A stretch of 5,607 nt of DNA from Rhodospirillaceae bacterium (lineage in GTDB: Bacteria > Pseudomonadota > Alphaproteobacteria > JABSOH01). The stretch's first letter is position 1, and each line of letters begins with the position of its first letter. Below are positions 1 to 5,607 of this stretch, in pieces. The translations under genes and the position numbers were made by a program. The stretch is taken from contig JAHDDM010000093.1 in NCBI GenBank assembly GCA_020629355.1, forward strand, positions 1-5,607. The letters are read 5' to 3'. The notes under the pieces are model-generated. The model ran no database searches, had not been told where the DNA came from, and saw nothing but the letters and a program-made list of their open reading frames with translations.

Positions 1-53
1 ATTGACTGTAAACAAAGCAACCGTCAGCAGCGCTTTCCCCAATAGTGCACCGA

Positions 54-96
54 TATAGCCTGTCTCATTCAATCAATTTATATGAGACAGGCTATA
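54..96. terminator. Perfect 15-bp inverted repeat downstream of recA (terminator-like, no U-tract)
   Basis: Positions 54-68 (TATAGCCTGTCTCAT) and 82-96 (ATGAGACAGGCTATA) are exact reverse complements, separated by a 13-nt AT-rich loop. The hairpin starts two bases after the recA stop codon on the minus strand. Neither strand has a run of T after the stem, so it is not a classical intrinsic terminator; six of the 15 pairs are G:C. Because the repeat is symmetric it would form in transcripts from either side, so it may terminate or protect the 3' ends of convergent transcripts. The structure is seen directly; the terminator role is inferred. Confidence 0.55.
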
Positions 97-98
97 GA

Positions 99-1223
99 TT
101 ACTCTGCTTCGTCTGTACTGTCATTTTCCTCTGTACTGTCGTTGGGTTTGACCTCGCTTGTTTGCAGCATGGCCTCGTCCAACAGTCCCGCATTTGCGCG
201 GATGGTGTTCTCGATGGAATGCGCAATCTCTGGATTATTCGCCAGATAATGTCGCGCATTATCCCGCCCCTGCCCAATACGCGTTCCCTGAACTGAGAAC
301 CATGAACCAGATTTTTCCACCAGATTGGCTTCTTGACCCAAGTCGATCAATTCGCCCATTTTGGAAATACCTTGACCATAAAGAATTTCAAAGTCCACGA
401 CTCTGAATGGCGGAGCAACCTTGTTCTTCACTACCTTAACCCGCGTCTGATTGCCGATTATATCGTCTTTGGTGGTCTTGACTGCACCAATACGACGGAT
501 ATCCAAACGTACCGAAGCGTAAAACTTCAAGGCATTGCCGCCCGATGTTGTTTCAGGGCTGCCATAGGTCACGCCGATTTTCATTCTAATCTGGTTGATG
601 AAAATGACCATACATTTCGAGCGGTTAATGGCTCCAGTTAATTTCCGTAAAGCTTGGCTCATCAATCGCGCTTGTAGACCGACATGGCTATCGCCCATAT
701 CGCCTTCAATTTCAGATTTTGGCGTTAAAGCAGCCACAGAGTCAATCACAATCACATCAACCGCGTTCGAGCGCACGAGTGTTTCAGTGATTTCCAGTGC
801 CTGTTCCCCTGTATCAGGCTGAGAAATTATCAAATTCTCAATGTCACAGCCCAGGTTTCCTGCATAACCAGCATCAAGGGCATGTTCGGCATCAATAAAA
901 GCACAAGTCCCGCCGCTTTTTTGTGCTTCAGCAATGACGTGCAATGCCAGGGTGGTCTTGCCACTGGATTCAGGGCCAAAAATCTCGATGATGCGCCCGC
1001 GTGGCAAACCGCCGATTCCCAAGGCAATATCCAGACTGATGGAACCCGTAGGAATAGATAAAATATCTTGTGAGCTGTCACCTTGAGTACCGAGCTTCAT
1101 AATCGCGCCTTTACCAAAGGCTTTTTCGATCTGTCCTAGGGCGGCCTTGAGTGCCTCGCCTTTATCGGAAGAAGGCGCGCCTTTTTTATCTCCCTTAACT
1201 ACTTTCAGTGCTGATTTTCTCAT
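99..1223 (-). CDS. recA: Recombinase RecA
   Basis: DNA-dependent ATPase that forms a filament on single-stranded DNA, drives strand exchange in recombinational repair, and stimulates LexA self-cleavage to induce the SOS response; cytoplasmic. The 374-residue protein has the full RecA core: Walker A GPESSGKT at 83-90, the DAEHALD segment at 111-117 with the catalytic glutamate E113, Walker B VIVIDS at 157-162, DNA-binding loop L1 around 173-186, Q211 in INQIR, and loop L2 around 221-234 ([10 protein letters not shown]). The N-terminus is about 13-16 residues longer than in E. coli RecA and is rich in lysine. The C-terminus ends in an acidic tail with a repeated NDSTE/NDSTD unit. The ATG at 1223 is supported by AAGGAGAA seven or so bases upstream. 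It is transcribed divergently from the DUF3108 gene, with a LexA-type operator between them. Sequence details such as DIRRIGAVK and KNKVAPPFR fit alphaproteobacterial RecA. Identification is secure. Confidence 0.98.
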   Translation of the reverse strand: MRKSALKVVKGDKKGAPSSDKGEALKAALGQIEKAFGKGAIMKLGTQGDSSQDILSIPTGSISLDIALGIGGLPRGRIIEIFGPESSGKTTLALHVIAEAQKSGGTCAFIDAEHALDAGYAGNLGCDIENLIISQPDTGEQALEITETLVRSNAVDVIVIDSVAALTPKSEIEGDMGDSHVGLQARLMSQALRKLTGAINRSKCMVIFINQIRMKIGVTYGSPETTSGGNALKFYASVRLDIRRIGAVKTTKDDIIGNQTRVKVVKNKVAPPFRVVDFEILYGQGISKMGELIDLGQEANLVEKSGSWFSVQGTRIGQGRDNARHYLANNPEIAHSIENTIRANAGLLDEAMLQTSEVKPNDSTEENDSTDEAE

Positions 1224-1228
1224 CCTTG

Positions 1229-1236
1229 TTCTCCTT
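1229..1236 (-). promoter_or_regulatory. Shine-Dalgarno of recA
   Basis: On the minus strand AAGGAGAA lies here, followed by CAAGG... leading into the ATG at 1223. It is a near-perfect anti-16S match at normal spacing and decides the recA start codon. It is the only strong ribosome binding site seen upstream of the protein genes in this window. Confidence 0.85.
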
Positions 1237-1275
1237 GAGCATTATCCGTATGATGGATACAATAGGCTTCTTTTT

Positions 1276-1305
1276 TTGATGTCGATGCGTTACCATAAGT
1301 ACAAT
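1276..1305 (+). promoter_or_regulatory. Candidate promoter of the DUF3108 gene
   Basis: TTGATG (1276-1281) and TACAAT (1300-1305, five of six matches to TATAAT) are separated by 18 bases and predict a start near 1312, which would place all three SOS half-sites in the first transcribed bases. A second possible -10, TATACT (1341-1346), lies just after the last half-site but has no good -35; a transcript starting from it would begin at or within a few bases of the ATG at 1356, i.e. leaderless. The data do not choose between the two. Confidence 0.35.
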
Positions 1306-1329
1306 ACAGTGCGTTCATCAAATGTTCTA
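1294..1329 (-). promoter_or_regulatory. Candidate recA promoter
   Basis: Reading the minus strand, TAGAAC (1329-1324, three of six matches to TTGACA) is followed after 17 bases by TATTGT (1306-1301, four of six matches to TATAAT), predicting a start near 1294 and a leader of about 70 nt. The GAAC of the middle SOS half-site is part of the proposed -35 hexamer, which is how a LexA-repressed promoter would be arranged. An alternative pairing, TTGATG (1321-1316) with TTATGG (1298-1293), is weaker at the -10. Elements are seen; the promoter assignment is inference. Confidence 0.4.
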
Positions 1330-1338
1330 TATTTGTTC
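1313..1338. promoter_or_regulatory. Tandem LexA (SOS) operator: three GTTC half-sites at 11-bp spacing
   Basis: GTTC occurs at 1313-1316, 1324-1327 and 1335-1338 on the plus strand, with spacers ATCAAAT and TATATTT, both exactly seven bases and AT-rich. GTTC-N7-GTTC (GAAC-N7-GAAC on the other strand) is the established LexA operator of alphaproteobacteria, where it precedes recA. Here two overlapping full operators share the middle half-site. Relative to the proposed recA start they cover about -19 to -44, overlapping the -35. They also lie 18 to 43 bases before the divergent DUF3108 start codon. The direct-repeat array is seen in the sequence; LexA binding is inferred from the family rule. 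lexA itself is not in the window. Confidence 0.85.
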
Positions 1339-1355
1339 TTTATACTGATTGTATT

Positions 1356-2147
1356 ATGACCGTCAAGAGAATTTCTGCTTTTATCTATTTTTTATTTTAC
1401 ACTCTTAGCGCACAGGTGGGCTACGGAGCGGAAGGGTTACGCTCTGGGGTGCATGATTACCGCTATCGTGTTTTTATTGGCGGTATTGAGGTTGCTGAAC
1501 TTGAGAGCCGTTATAGTATCACCGATACAACCTATCAGATTGTATCTGATTTACGCGGTGTCGGCTTTTTGCAGTCCTTGCTTGGGATCGAGGGCGAGTT
1601 TGCGGGTTCTGGTATCCTGAGTTCGGAAAGTCCCATACCGAAAAAATTTACCAGCAAGGCAAATTGGCGCGGCAAGCAAACGCAAAGCGCAGTAAACTTC
1701 GACAAAGGCGAGGTGCAGAGCTTTGACTATAGTCCAAAGAAATCTGCCTTTAAGCCAGATGAGTACCCTGAAGATGTGCTTAAAGGGGTTGTTGATCCAG
1801 CAACAATGGGGCTGATCATTGCAGAGCAGATAGCGCGTTTAGGCGATTGTAGTTTGGATGTGCGGGTGTTCACGGGCAGGCATCGCGTGGATATTGCGGT
1901 TGTTGATGGTGGCATTCAGCCTTTGCCTGAGAATGAGGTTGTCGGCACGCGCGAAAATGTTCGTTTATGTACCGCCACGGCAACCAAAATCCGTCCAAAA
2001 GACAAGCCCGAAGACGATAAGCCGATTGTGGTGAAACTGTATATCATCACAGATTCTGTATTGCCCTATCCGATTCTGCTCGAAAGTACCTATAAGGACA
2101 TCAATGGCAAAGCCTGGATGGTGGAGCATAAGCATACCACGTCATAA
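1356..2147 (+). CDS. Predicted periplasmic DUF3108-family protein
   Basis: A 263-residue protein of unknown function that resembles the DUF3108 family (secreted or envelope proteins of proteobacteria) in its overall pattern: DYRYRVFIGGIEVAELE at 34-50, the DLRGVGFLQSLLGIEGEFAGSG segment at 65-86, WRGKQTQSAVNF at 104-115, VVDPATMGLIIAEQIA at 145-160 and the VFTGRHRVDIAV strand at 171-182. Residues 1-25 look like a signal peptide: a short basic n-region (MTVKR), a hydrophobic stretch to about residue 19 and a probable cleavage in the 19-25 region, so export to the periplasm is likely. Two cysteines in the mature part, C165 and C205, could form a disulfide. No Shine-Dalgarno precedes the ATG at 1356 and no other ATG, GTG or TTG lies upstream in frame before a stop, so the start is the best available and translation may be leaderless. 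It is divergent from recA and 53 bp upstream of glmU in the same direction. Family assignment is from pattern recognition; no function is claimed. Confidence 0.8.
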   Translation: MTVKRISAFIYFLFYTLSAQVGYGAEGLRSGVHDYRYRVFIGGIEVAELESRYSITDTTYQIVSDLRGVGFLQSLLGIEGEFAGSGILSSESPIPKKFTSKANWRGKQTQSAVNFDKGEVQSFDYSPKKSAFKPDEYPEDVLKGVVDPATMGLIIAEQIARLGDCSLDVRVFTGRHRVDIAVVDGGIQPLPENEVVGTRENVRLCTATATKIRPKDKPEDDKPIVVKLYIITDSVLPYPILLESTYKDINGKAWMVEHKHTTS

Positions 2148-2200
2148 ATTGCGACAATTCGTTTAACGCTTTTATCCAAAACCTTTTCTAAAGTACGCTC

Positions 2201-3568
2201 ATGTCTGATACGCTTATGAACATCAATGTCCTAATCCTTGCTGCTGGTCATGGCAAGCGCATGGCCAGTCCGCACCCGAAAGTCCTCCATACCATTGCAC
2301 GGCGGAGTATGCTGTCGCACGTGGTGGCAACAGCCCTAGGGCTTGAGGCGCATCTTCAGGTTGCACAGATAGGGATTGTCCATGGCCCTGATCATCTTGC
2401 AGCGTTTCAGGCCGATATTGCAGCAGAATTTCCTAATATAGGGCGGAATATTGTCTTTGCAGAACAGACCGAACGTTTAGGCACTGGTCATGCAGTACAG
2501 TGTGGCTTGCAAGTGTTTCAGGAGACTTTGCCCCTATTGGTGCTGTACGGAGACCAGCCTCTGATGAGTGCAGAGGGATTAGCTAGGATGATGCAGAGCG
2601 TGCAGAATCATGCTGTGTGCATTGCCAGTTTTGAGACCGATCAGCCGCATGGTTTCGGGCGTTTAATCCGCAATTCTGAGGGCAGCATTACCGCTATTGT
2701 CGAAGAGAAAGACGCCACCGATGATCAACGCGCGATTACCCTGTGCAACGCTGGGGTTATGGCATTAAGTCCTGAAGCATTGCCCTATCTTGATCAGCTT
2801 AAAGTCGATAATGCTGCTCAGGAACTCTATCTTACTGATTTAGTCACCTTAGCCAATGCACAGAAACGTTCAATACAGCACATTACTTTTCCACTTGAAG
2901 AAATGGCTTCGGTGAATACGCTGGCACAACTTGCGGCTGTAGAGTCTCTGTGGCAGCAACAGAAACGCGCGCAATTCTTGGATCATGGTGTGCAGATGCT
3001 TGCGCCAGAAACGGTTTATTTCAGTGTCGATACCGAAATAGCGGCGGGTTGCTTTATCGAACCGAACGTCATTTTTGCGCGTGGCGTTTGCGTGGCAAAG
3101 GATACACGGATACTCGCCTTTAGCCACCTTGAGCAGGCGACGATTGGACAGAAATGCCAAGTTGGGCCTTATTCTCGCTTACGTCCGAACAGTAACTTAG
3201 AAGATGATGTCAAGGTCGGCAATTTTGTCGAGATAAAAAACTCACGCCTGCAATCCCATACCCGTGCGAACCATCATGCTTATCTTGGTGACTGTTTCAT
3301 TGAGCCGCGCGTGAATATCGGTGCGGGTACGATCACCTGTAATTACGATGGGCAATCAAAGCACCCAACCCATATTGGCGAGAATGCCTTTATTGGCACG
3401 AACAGTTCACTGGTTGCGCCGCTAAAGATTGGCAAGAATAGTATTGTCGGGGCAGGCAGTGTCATTTCAGACAATATTGACGATGATGATCTCTCCTTAG
3501 AGCGCAATAAACAGATGATCATTCGCGGGGGTGCAAAACGCCACCGCGAGCGTAAAATAGGCAAATAA
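2201..3568 (+). CDS. glmU: Bifunctional UDP-N-acetylglucosamine pyrophosphorylase / glucosamine-1-phosphate N-acetyltransferase
   Basis: Catalyses the last two steps to UDP-GlcNAc: acetyl-CoA-dependent acetylation of glucosamine-1-phosphate, then uridylyl transfer from UTP, in the cytoplasm. The 455-residue length is typical. The N-terminal nucleotidyltransferase domain (about 6-240) has LILAAGHGKRM at 11-21, PKVL at 26-29 with the catalytic lysine K27, LGTGHAVQ at 93-100, YGDQPL at 116-121 with the metal ligand D118, GFGR at 151-154, the NAG at 183-185 and N239 in the SVNT motif (second metal ligand). The C-terminal left-handed beta-helix domain (about 260-455) has hexapeptide repeats, RLRP at 326-329, FVEIKNS at 342-348, the catalytic histidine H358 in NHHAYLGD, and NIGAGTITCNYDG at 372-384. 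One oddity is lysine at position 19 where the GxGTR signature normally has threonine. The start at 2201 has no clear Shine-Dalgarno; an in-frame ATG at 2216 would remove only five residues and keep every motif. It is followed directly by glmS. Confidence 0.96.
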   Translation: MSDTLMNINVLILAAGHGKRMASPHPKVLHTIARRSMLSHVVATALGLEAHLQVAQIGIVHGPDHLAAFQADIAAEFPNIGRNIVFAEQTERLGTGHAVQCGLQVFQETLPLLVLYGDQPLMSAEGLARMMQSVQNHAVCIASFETDQPHGFGRLIRNSEGSITAIVEEKDATDDQRAITLCNAGVMALSPEALPYLDQLKVDNAAQELYLTDLVTLANAQKRSIQHITFPLEEMASVNTLAQLAAVESLWQQQKRAQFLDHGVQMLAPETVYFSVDTEIAAGCFIEPNVIFARGVCVAKDTRILAFSHLEQATIGQKCQVGPYSRLRPNSNLEDDVKVGNFVEIKNSRLQSHTRANHHAYLGDCFIEPRVNIGAGTITCNYDGQSKHPTHIGENAFIGTNSSLVAPLKIGKNSIVGAGSVISDNIDDDDLSLERNKQMIIRGGAKRHRERKIGK

Positions 3569-5404
3569 ATGTGTGGAATTATCGGTATTTGCGGCACAGA
3601 TTTTGTCGCTGAGCGTTTGATTGCAGGCTTGCAACGTCTGGAATATCGCGGCTATGACTCGGCAGGGATTGCAGTGATTGATCACAAGGCTCTGCATCGG
3701 GTTCGGGCAGCGGGTAAATTAGAAAATCTCCGCCAAAGCTACGCCAGCGCACCCATTGACGGTCTCACTGGAATTGGCCATACCCGTTGGGCAACCCACG
3801 GCGGGGCAGAGGAACATAACGCCCATCCGCATGGCACAGAGGCGGTGGCCTTGGTGCATAATGGCATTATCGAAAATTTCCATGAACTTAAAGCAACTCT
3901 TGGGGATGTGGTTTGGACTTCGGAGACCGATACCGAAGTGGTGGTGCATCTTCTGGAAGCCGAACTCAAAACGGGTGCCGATCCTGAACGTGCCATGATA
4001 CGGGTACTGCCGAAACTCGAAGGCGCATTTGCTCTACTGATCTGTTTTCGGGATTATCCAGATACCTTGATTGCAGCCAGACAAGGCAGCCCTCTGGCAA
4101 TAGGACAACATCATGGTGAAAGCTTTATTGGCTCGGATGCGGTCGCCTTATCTGGACTTGCTGATCAGGTTTGTTACCTCGAAAATGGCGATTGGGCGGT
4201 GCTGAAACCCGATACCATTCAGATTTTTGATGCTGCCAACAAGACCGTTACGCGCGATTTTGTCGCCAATACTGTACAGATTGCTGGCCTTGGTAAGGGC
4301 AATTATCCTCACGCCATGCTGAAAGAAATTCACGAACAGCCTGGCGTTATTGGTGATACTTTACATAGTCTGATTGATCCCAAGACACTGATGATCAACT
4401 GGGCGGATTATCCACAAAGCCAGTATCTCAGAACGCCGCTTATTCAGTTTACTGCCTGCGGGACAGCCTACTATGCAACACTTGTTGCAGGCTACTGGTT
4501 TGAGCAGTTATGCCGCATCCCCATCCGCCACGAAATGGCCAGCGAGATGCGGTACCGCGATATTGTCTGCCCACAAAATAGCCTTGGGATTTTTGTCAGC
4601 CAGTCTGGTGAAACCATGGACACCATGGAAGCCATGCGACACTGGCAAGAGCTCGGCGGCCAGACCACGGCGATTGTGAATGTCCCAACCAGCTCTCTAG
4701 CGCGTGAAGCACACCATACAATACCCACCCTTGCAGGGCCTGAAATTGGCGTGGCCTCGACAAAAGCATTTACAACACAGCTCACCGCCCTGCATTGCCT
4801 GGCGATTTGGATGGCAGAACAGATGGGAAGTATCCCCAAGGCACAGGCACAGAGCATGGTGGCGGACTTGCTGGATTTATCGGGCAAATTGGTTGCGGCG
4901 CTTAGTATTATTGAGGACTATAAAATCATTGCCAAAGAAGTCCTTGCGCCAGCTTCTGGTGTGTTTTTCCTAGGCAGAGGCTTGAACTATCCTATTGCGC
5001 TGGAAGGTGCGTTGAAGCTGAAAGAGATTACCTATATGCACGCCGAAGGTTATCCTGCGGGCGAGATGAAACACGGCCCGATTGCGTTGGTTTCGCCAGA
5101 ACTGCCCGTGATTTTTATTGCACCATCGGATCGCTGGTTCAGCAAAACCTTCAGCAATATCCAGGAAGTCGCGGCGCGTGACGGTAATCTGATTATGCTC
5201 ACGGATCAGGCGGGGACACAGGCGGTCAAAGAACATGGACTGGATCATAAAGTCCGCTGCATTACCCTACCAGATGTGCCAGAGACCCTCAGCCCGATTC
5301 TGTATTCCTTACCAGTACAGATGCTGGCCTATGAAACGGCGGTGTGTTTGGGGCGCAATATTGATCAACCGCGAAACTTAGCCAAAAGCGTGACGGTGGA
5401 ATAA
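3569..5404 (+). CDS. glmS: Glutamine--fructose-6-phosphate aminotransferase (isomerizing)
   Basis: First committed step of amino-sugar synthesis: fructose-6-phosphate plus glutamine gives glucosamine-6-phosphate and glutamate; cytoplasmic. The 611-residue length matches the family (609 in E. coli). The class II glutaminase domain (about 2-240) begins MCGIIGI with the nucleophile C2, exposed after Met removal, followed by LEYRGYDSAG at 24-33, HTRWATHG at 71-78 (R73, W74), HNGIIEN at 97-103 and SETDTEV at 118-124. Two SIS domains follow: the first (about 285-425) with TACGTAYY at 295-302, SQSGETMDT at 344-352 and ASTKAFTTQL at 396-405; the second (about 460-600) with LGRGLNYPIALEGALKLKE around 468-486 (K485, E486), the ring-opening histidine H502 in EMKHGP, and the C-tail RNLAKSVTVE with K606 near the active site. 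The start follows the glmU stop with no spacing, so translational coupling is likely. There is no room for a glmS ribozyme leader. Confidence 0.98.
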   Translation: MCGIIGICGTDFVAERLIAGLQRLEYRGYDSAGIAVIDHKALHRVRAAGKLENLRQSYASAPIDGLTGIGHTRWATHGGAEEHNAHPHGTEAVALVHNGIIENFHELKATLGDVVWTSETDTEVVVHLLEAELKTGADPERAMIRVLPKLEGAFALLICFRDYPDTLIAARQGSPLAIGQHHGESFIGSDAVALSGLADQVCYLENGDWAVLKPDTIQIFDAANKTVTRDFVANTVQIAGLGKGNYPHAMLKEIHEQPGVIGDTLHSLIDPKTLMINWADYPQSQYLRTPLIQFTACGTAYYATLVAGYWFEQLCRIPIRHEMASEMRYRDIVCPQNSLGIFVSQSGETMDTMEAMRHWQELGGQTTAIVNVPTSSLAREAHHTIPTLAGPEIGVASTKAFTTQLTALHCLAIWMAEQMGSIPKAQAQSMVADLLDLSGKLVAALSIIEDYKIIAKEVLAPASGVFFLGRGLNYPIALEGALKLKEITYMHAEGYPAGEMKHGPIALVSPELPVIFIAPSDRWFSKTFSNIQEVAARDGNLIMLTDQAGTQAVKEHGLDHKVRCITLPDVPETLSPILYSLPVQMLAYETAVCLGRNIDQPRNLAKSVTVE

Positions 5405-5555
5405 AACTCTTATAGAGATAATTTTGATTTAGAGTATTTCTGCTGCTAGGTGGTGATTTAGTACAGGGATAAGCTTTCATGCGATTCCCCTGTTGATAGA
5501 AGCCTGTGCACAGCCATGCAGTTTCTGTTATTTGAGAATCAACGTGAAGGTAAAA
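5405..5555. other. Intergenic region between convergent glmS and tRNA-Gln
   Basis: A 151-bp AT-richer gap with no convincing gene. It holds a 4-bp hairpin CTCT-TAT-AGAG right after glmS followed by ATAATTTT, a 6-bp inverted repeat ACAGGG/CCCTGT (5463-5468 and 5488-5493) around an AAGCTT, and a 10-bp palindrome CTGTGCACAG at 5504-5513. None has a stem plus T-run of terminator quality. Termination of glmS and of the tRNA must occur here or rely on Rho, but the site cannot be named from the sequence. Confidence 0.4.
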
Positions 5556-5607
5556 TGGCTGGGGCGGGAGGATTCGAACCTCCGCATGTCGATACCAAAA
5601 ACCGATG
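5556..5607 (-). tRNA. tRNA-Gln (anticodon TTG), 5' end truncated by window edge
   Basis: The minus strand, starting at the window edge, reads through an anticodon stem TCGGT/ATCGA (five pairs including one G:U) with the loop TTTTGGT, giving anticodon TTG for glutamine. Then come a 5-nt variable region, a T-arm with stem GGAGG/CCTCC around TTCGAAT, the acceptor strand CGCCCCA, discriminator G and an encoded CCA at 5558-5556. The last 3' acceptor bases and G73 match known bacterial tRNA-Gln. About 23 nt (acceptor 5' strand, D-arm) lie beyond position 5607. It is convergent with glmS. The TTTT directly after CCA is the only T-run at its 3' end. Confidence 0.93.

Noticed and set aside
1..72. Possible gene edge left of the recA hairpin: a minus-strand frame open from a TTG at 72-70 to the window edge with a hydrophobic translation (GALLGKALLTVALFTVN), and two short plus-strand frames ending in TAG at 43-45 and 56-58.
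   Set aside because: Fewer than 25 codons each, no Shine-Dalgarno for the minus-strand option, and the frames contradict one another. A neighbouring gene may well begin or end here, but the window is too short to choose.
1243..1259. TATCC/GGATA 5-bp hairpin in the recA leader.
   Set aside because: Short, AT-rich stem with a 7-nt loop; it does not cover the Shine-Dalgarno and is expected by chance.
2147..2159. AATTG-CGA-CAATT hairpin just after the DUF3108 gene as a terminator, and TTGCGA-N18-TATCCA (2149-2178) as a glmU promoter.
   Set aside because: The stem is only five mostly A:T pairs with no T-run behind it, and the promoter hexamers are poor. Whether glmU is co-transcribed with the DUF3108 gene stays open.
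3500..3568. glmS ribozyme/riboswitch upstream of glmS.
   Set aside because: glmS directly abuts glmU, the preceding bases are coding, and this ribozyme class is a feature of Gram-positive bacteria.
4492..4887. 131-codon minus-strand frame inside glmS and other long antisense frames within recA, glmU and glmS.
   Set aside because: Shadows of secure genes; no start signals or recognisable domains.
5289..5480. 63-codon minus-strand frame starting near the glmS 3' end, with AGGGG eight bases before its ATG.
   Set aside because: Most of it is antisense to conserved glmS codons, the translation looks unlike a folded protein (Pro/Ser/Arg-rich, no motif), and the SD-like bases are part of an inverted repeat.
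5556..5607. tRNA 3' end as an integration (att) site for a mobile element.
   Set aside because: No integrase, no repeat of the tRNA 3' end elsewhere in the window, and flanking genes are core housekeeping genes.

Overview
The window is a compact chromosomal core-gene segment, most likely from an alphaproteobacterium. The reasons are the RecA sequence ([45 protein letters not shown]), the GTTC-N7-GTTC type of SOS operator found only upstream of genes in that class, and a periplasmic DUF3108 protein of the form common there. The order cannot be fixed from this sequence. Base composition is moderate (roughly half G+C), intergenic regions are short, and no mobile element, CRISPR array, phage gene or sign of recent transfer was seen.

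Layout, left to right. Positions 1-98 hold the 3' flank of recA, dominated by a perfect 15-bp inverted repeat just after the recA stop. recA (99-1223) runs leftward. The recA/DUF3108 divergent intergenic region (1224-1355) carries a good recA Shine-Dalgarno, plausible overlapping promoters on both strands, and three GTTC half-sites spaced exactly 11 bp apart, which reads as a tandem LexA operator. A predicted secreted DUF3108 protein (1356-2147) runs rightward. After a 53-bp gap come glmU (2201-3568) and glmS (3569-5404), with zero bases between the glmU stop and the glmS start. A 151-bp gap without a credible gene follows, and the window ends inside a tRNA-Gln(UUG) gene on the minus strand (5556-5607, 5' end cut off by the edge).

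Functionally there are two themes. recA with its operator is the SOS/recombination part. GlmS and GlmU are the entry enzymes to UDP-N-acetylglucosamine: GlmS makes glucosamine-6-phosphate from fructose-6-phosphate and glutamine, and GlmU performs the last two steps (acetylation and uridylylation) after GlmM, which is not in the window. The product feeds peptidoglycan and lipid A. The DUF3108 protein has no established function.

No undescribed system is evident. The observation most worth following is the triple SOS half-site array placed between two divergent genes, which could put the DUF3108 gene, and perhaps the glm genes behind it, under the same control as recA.
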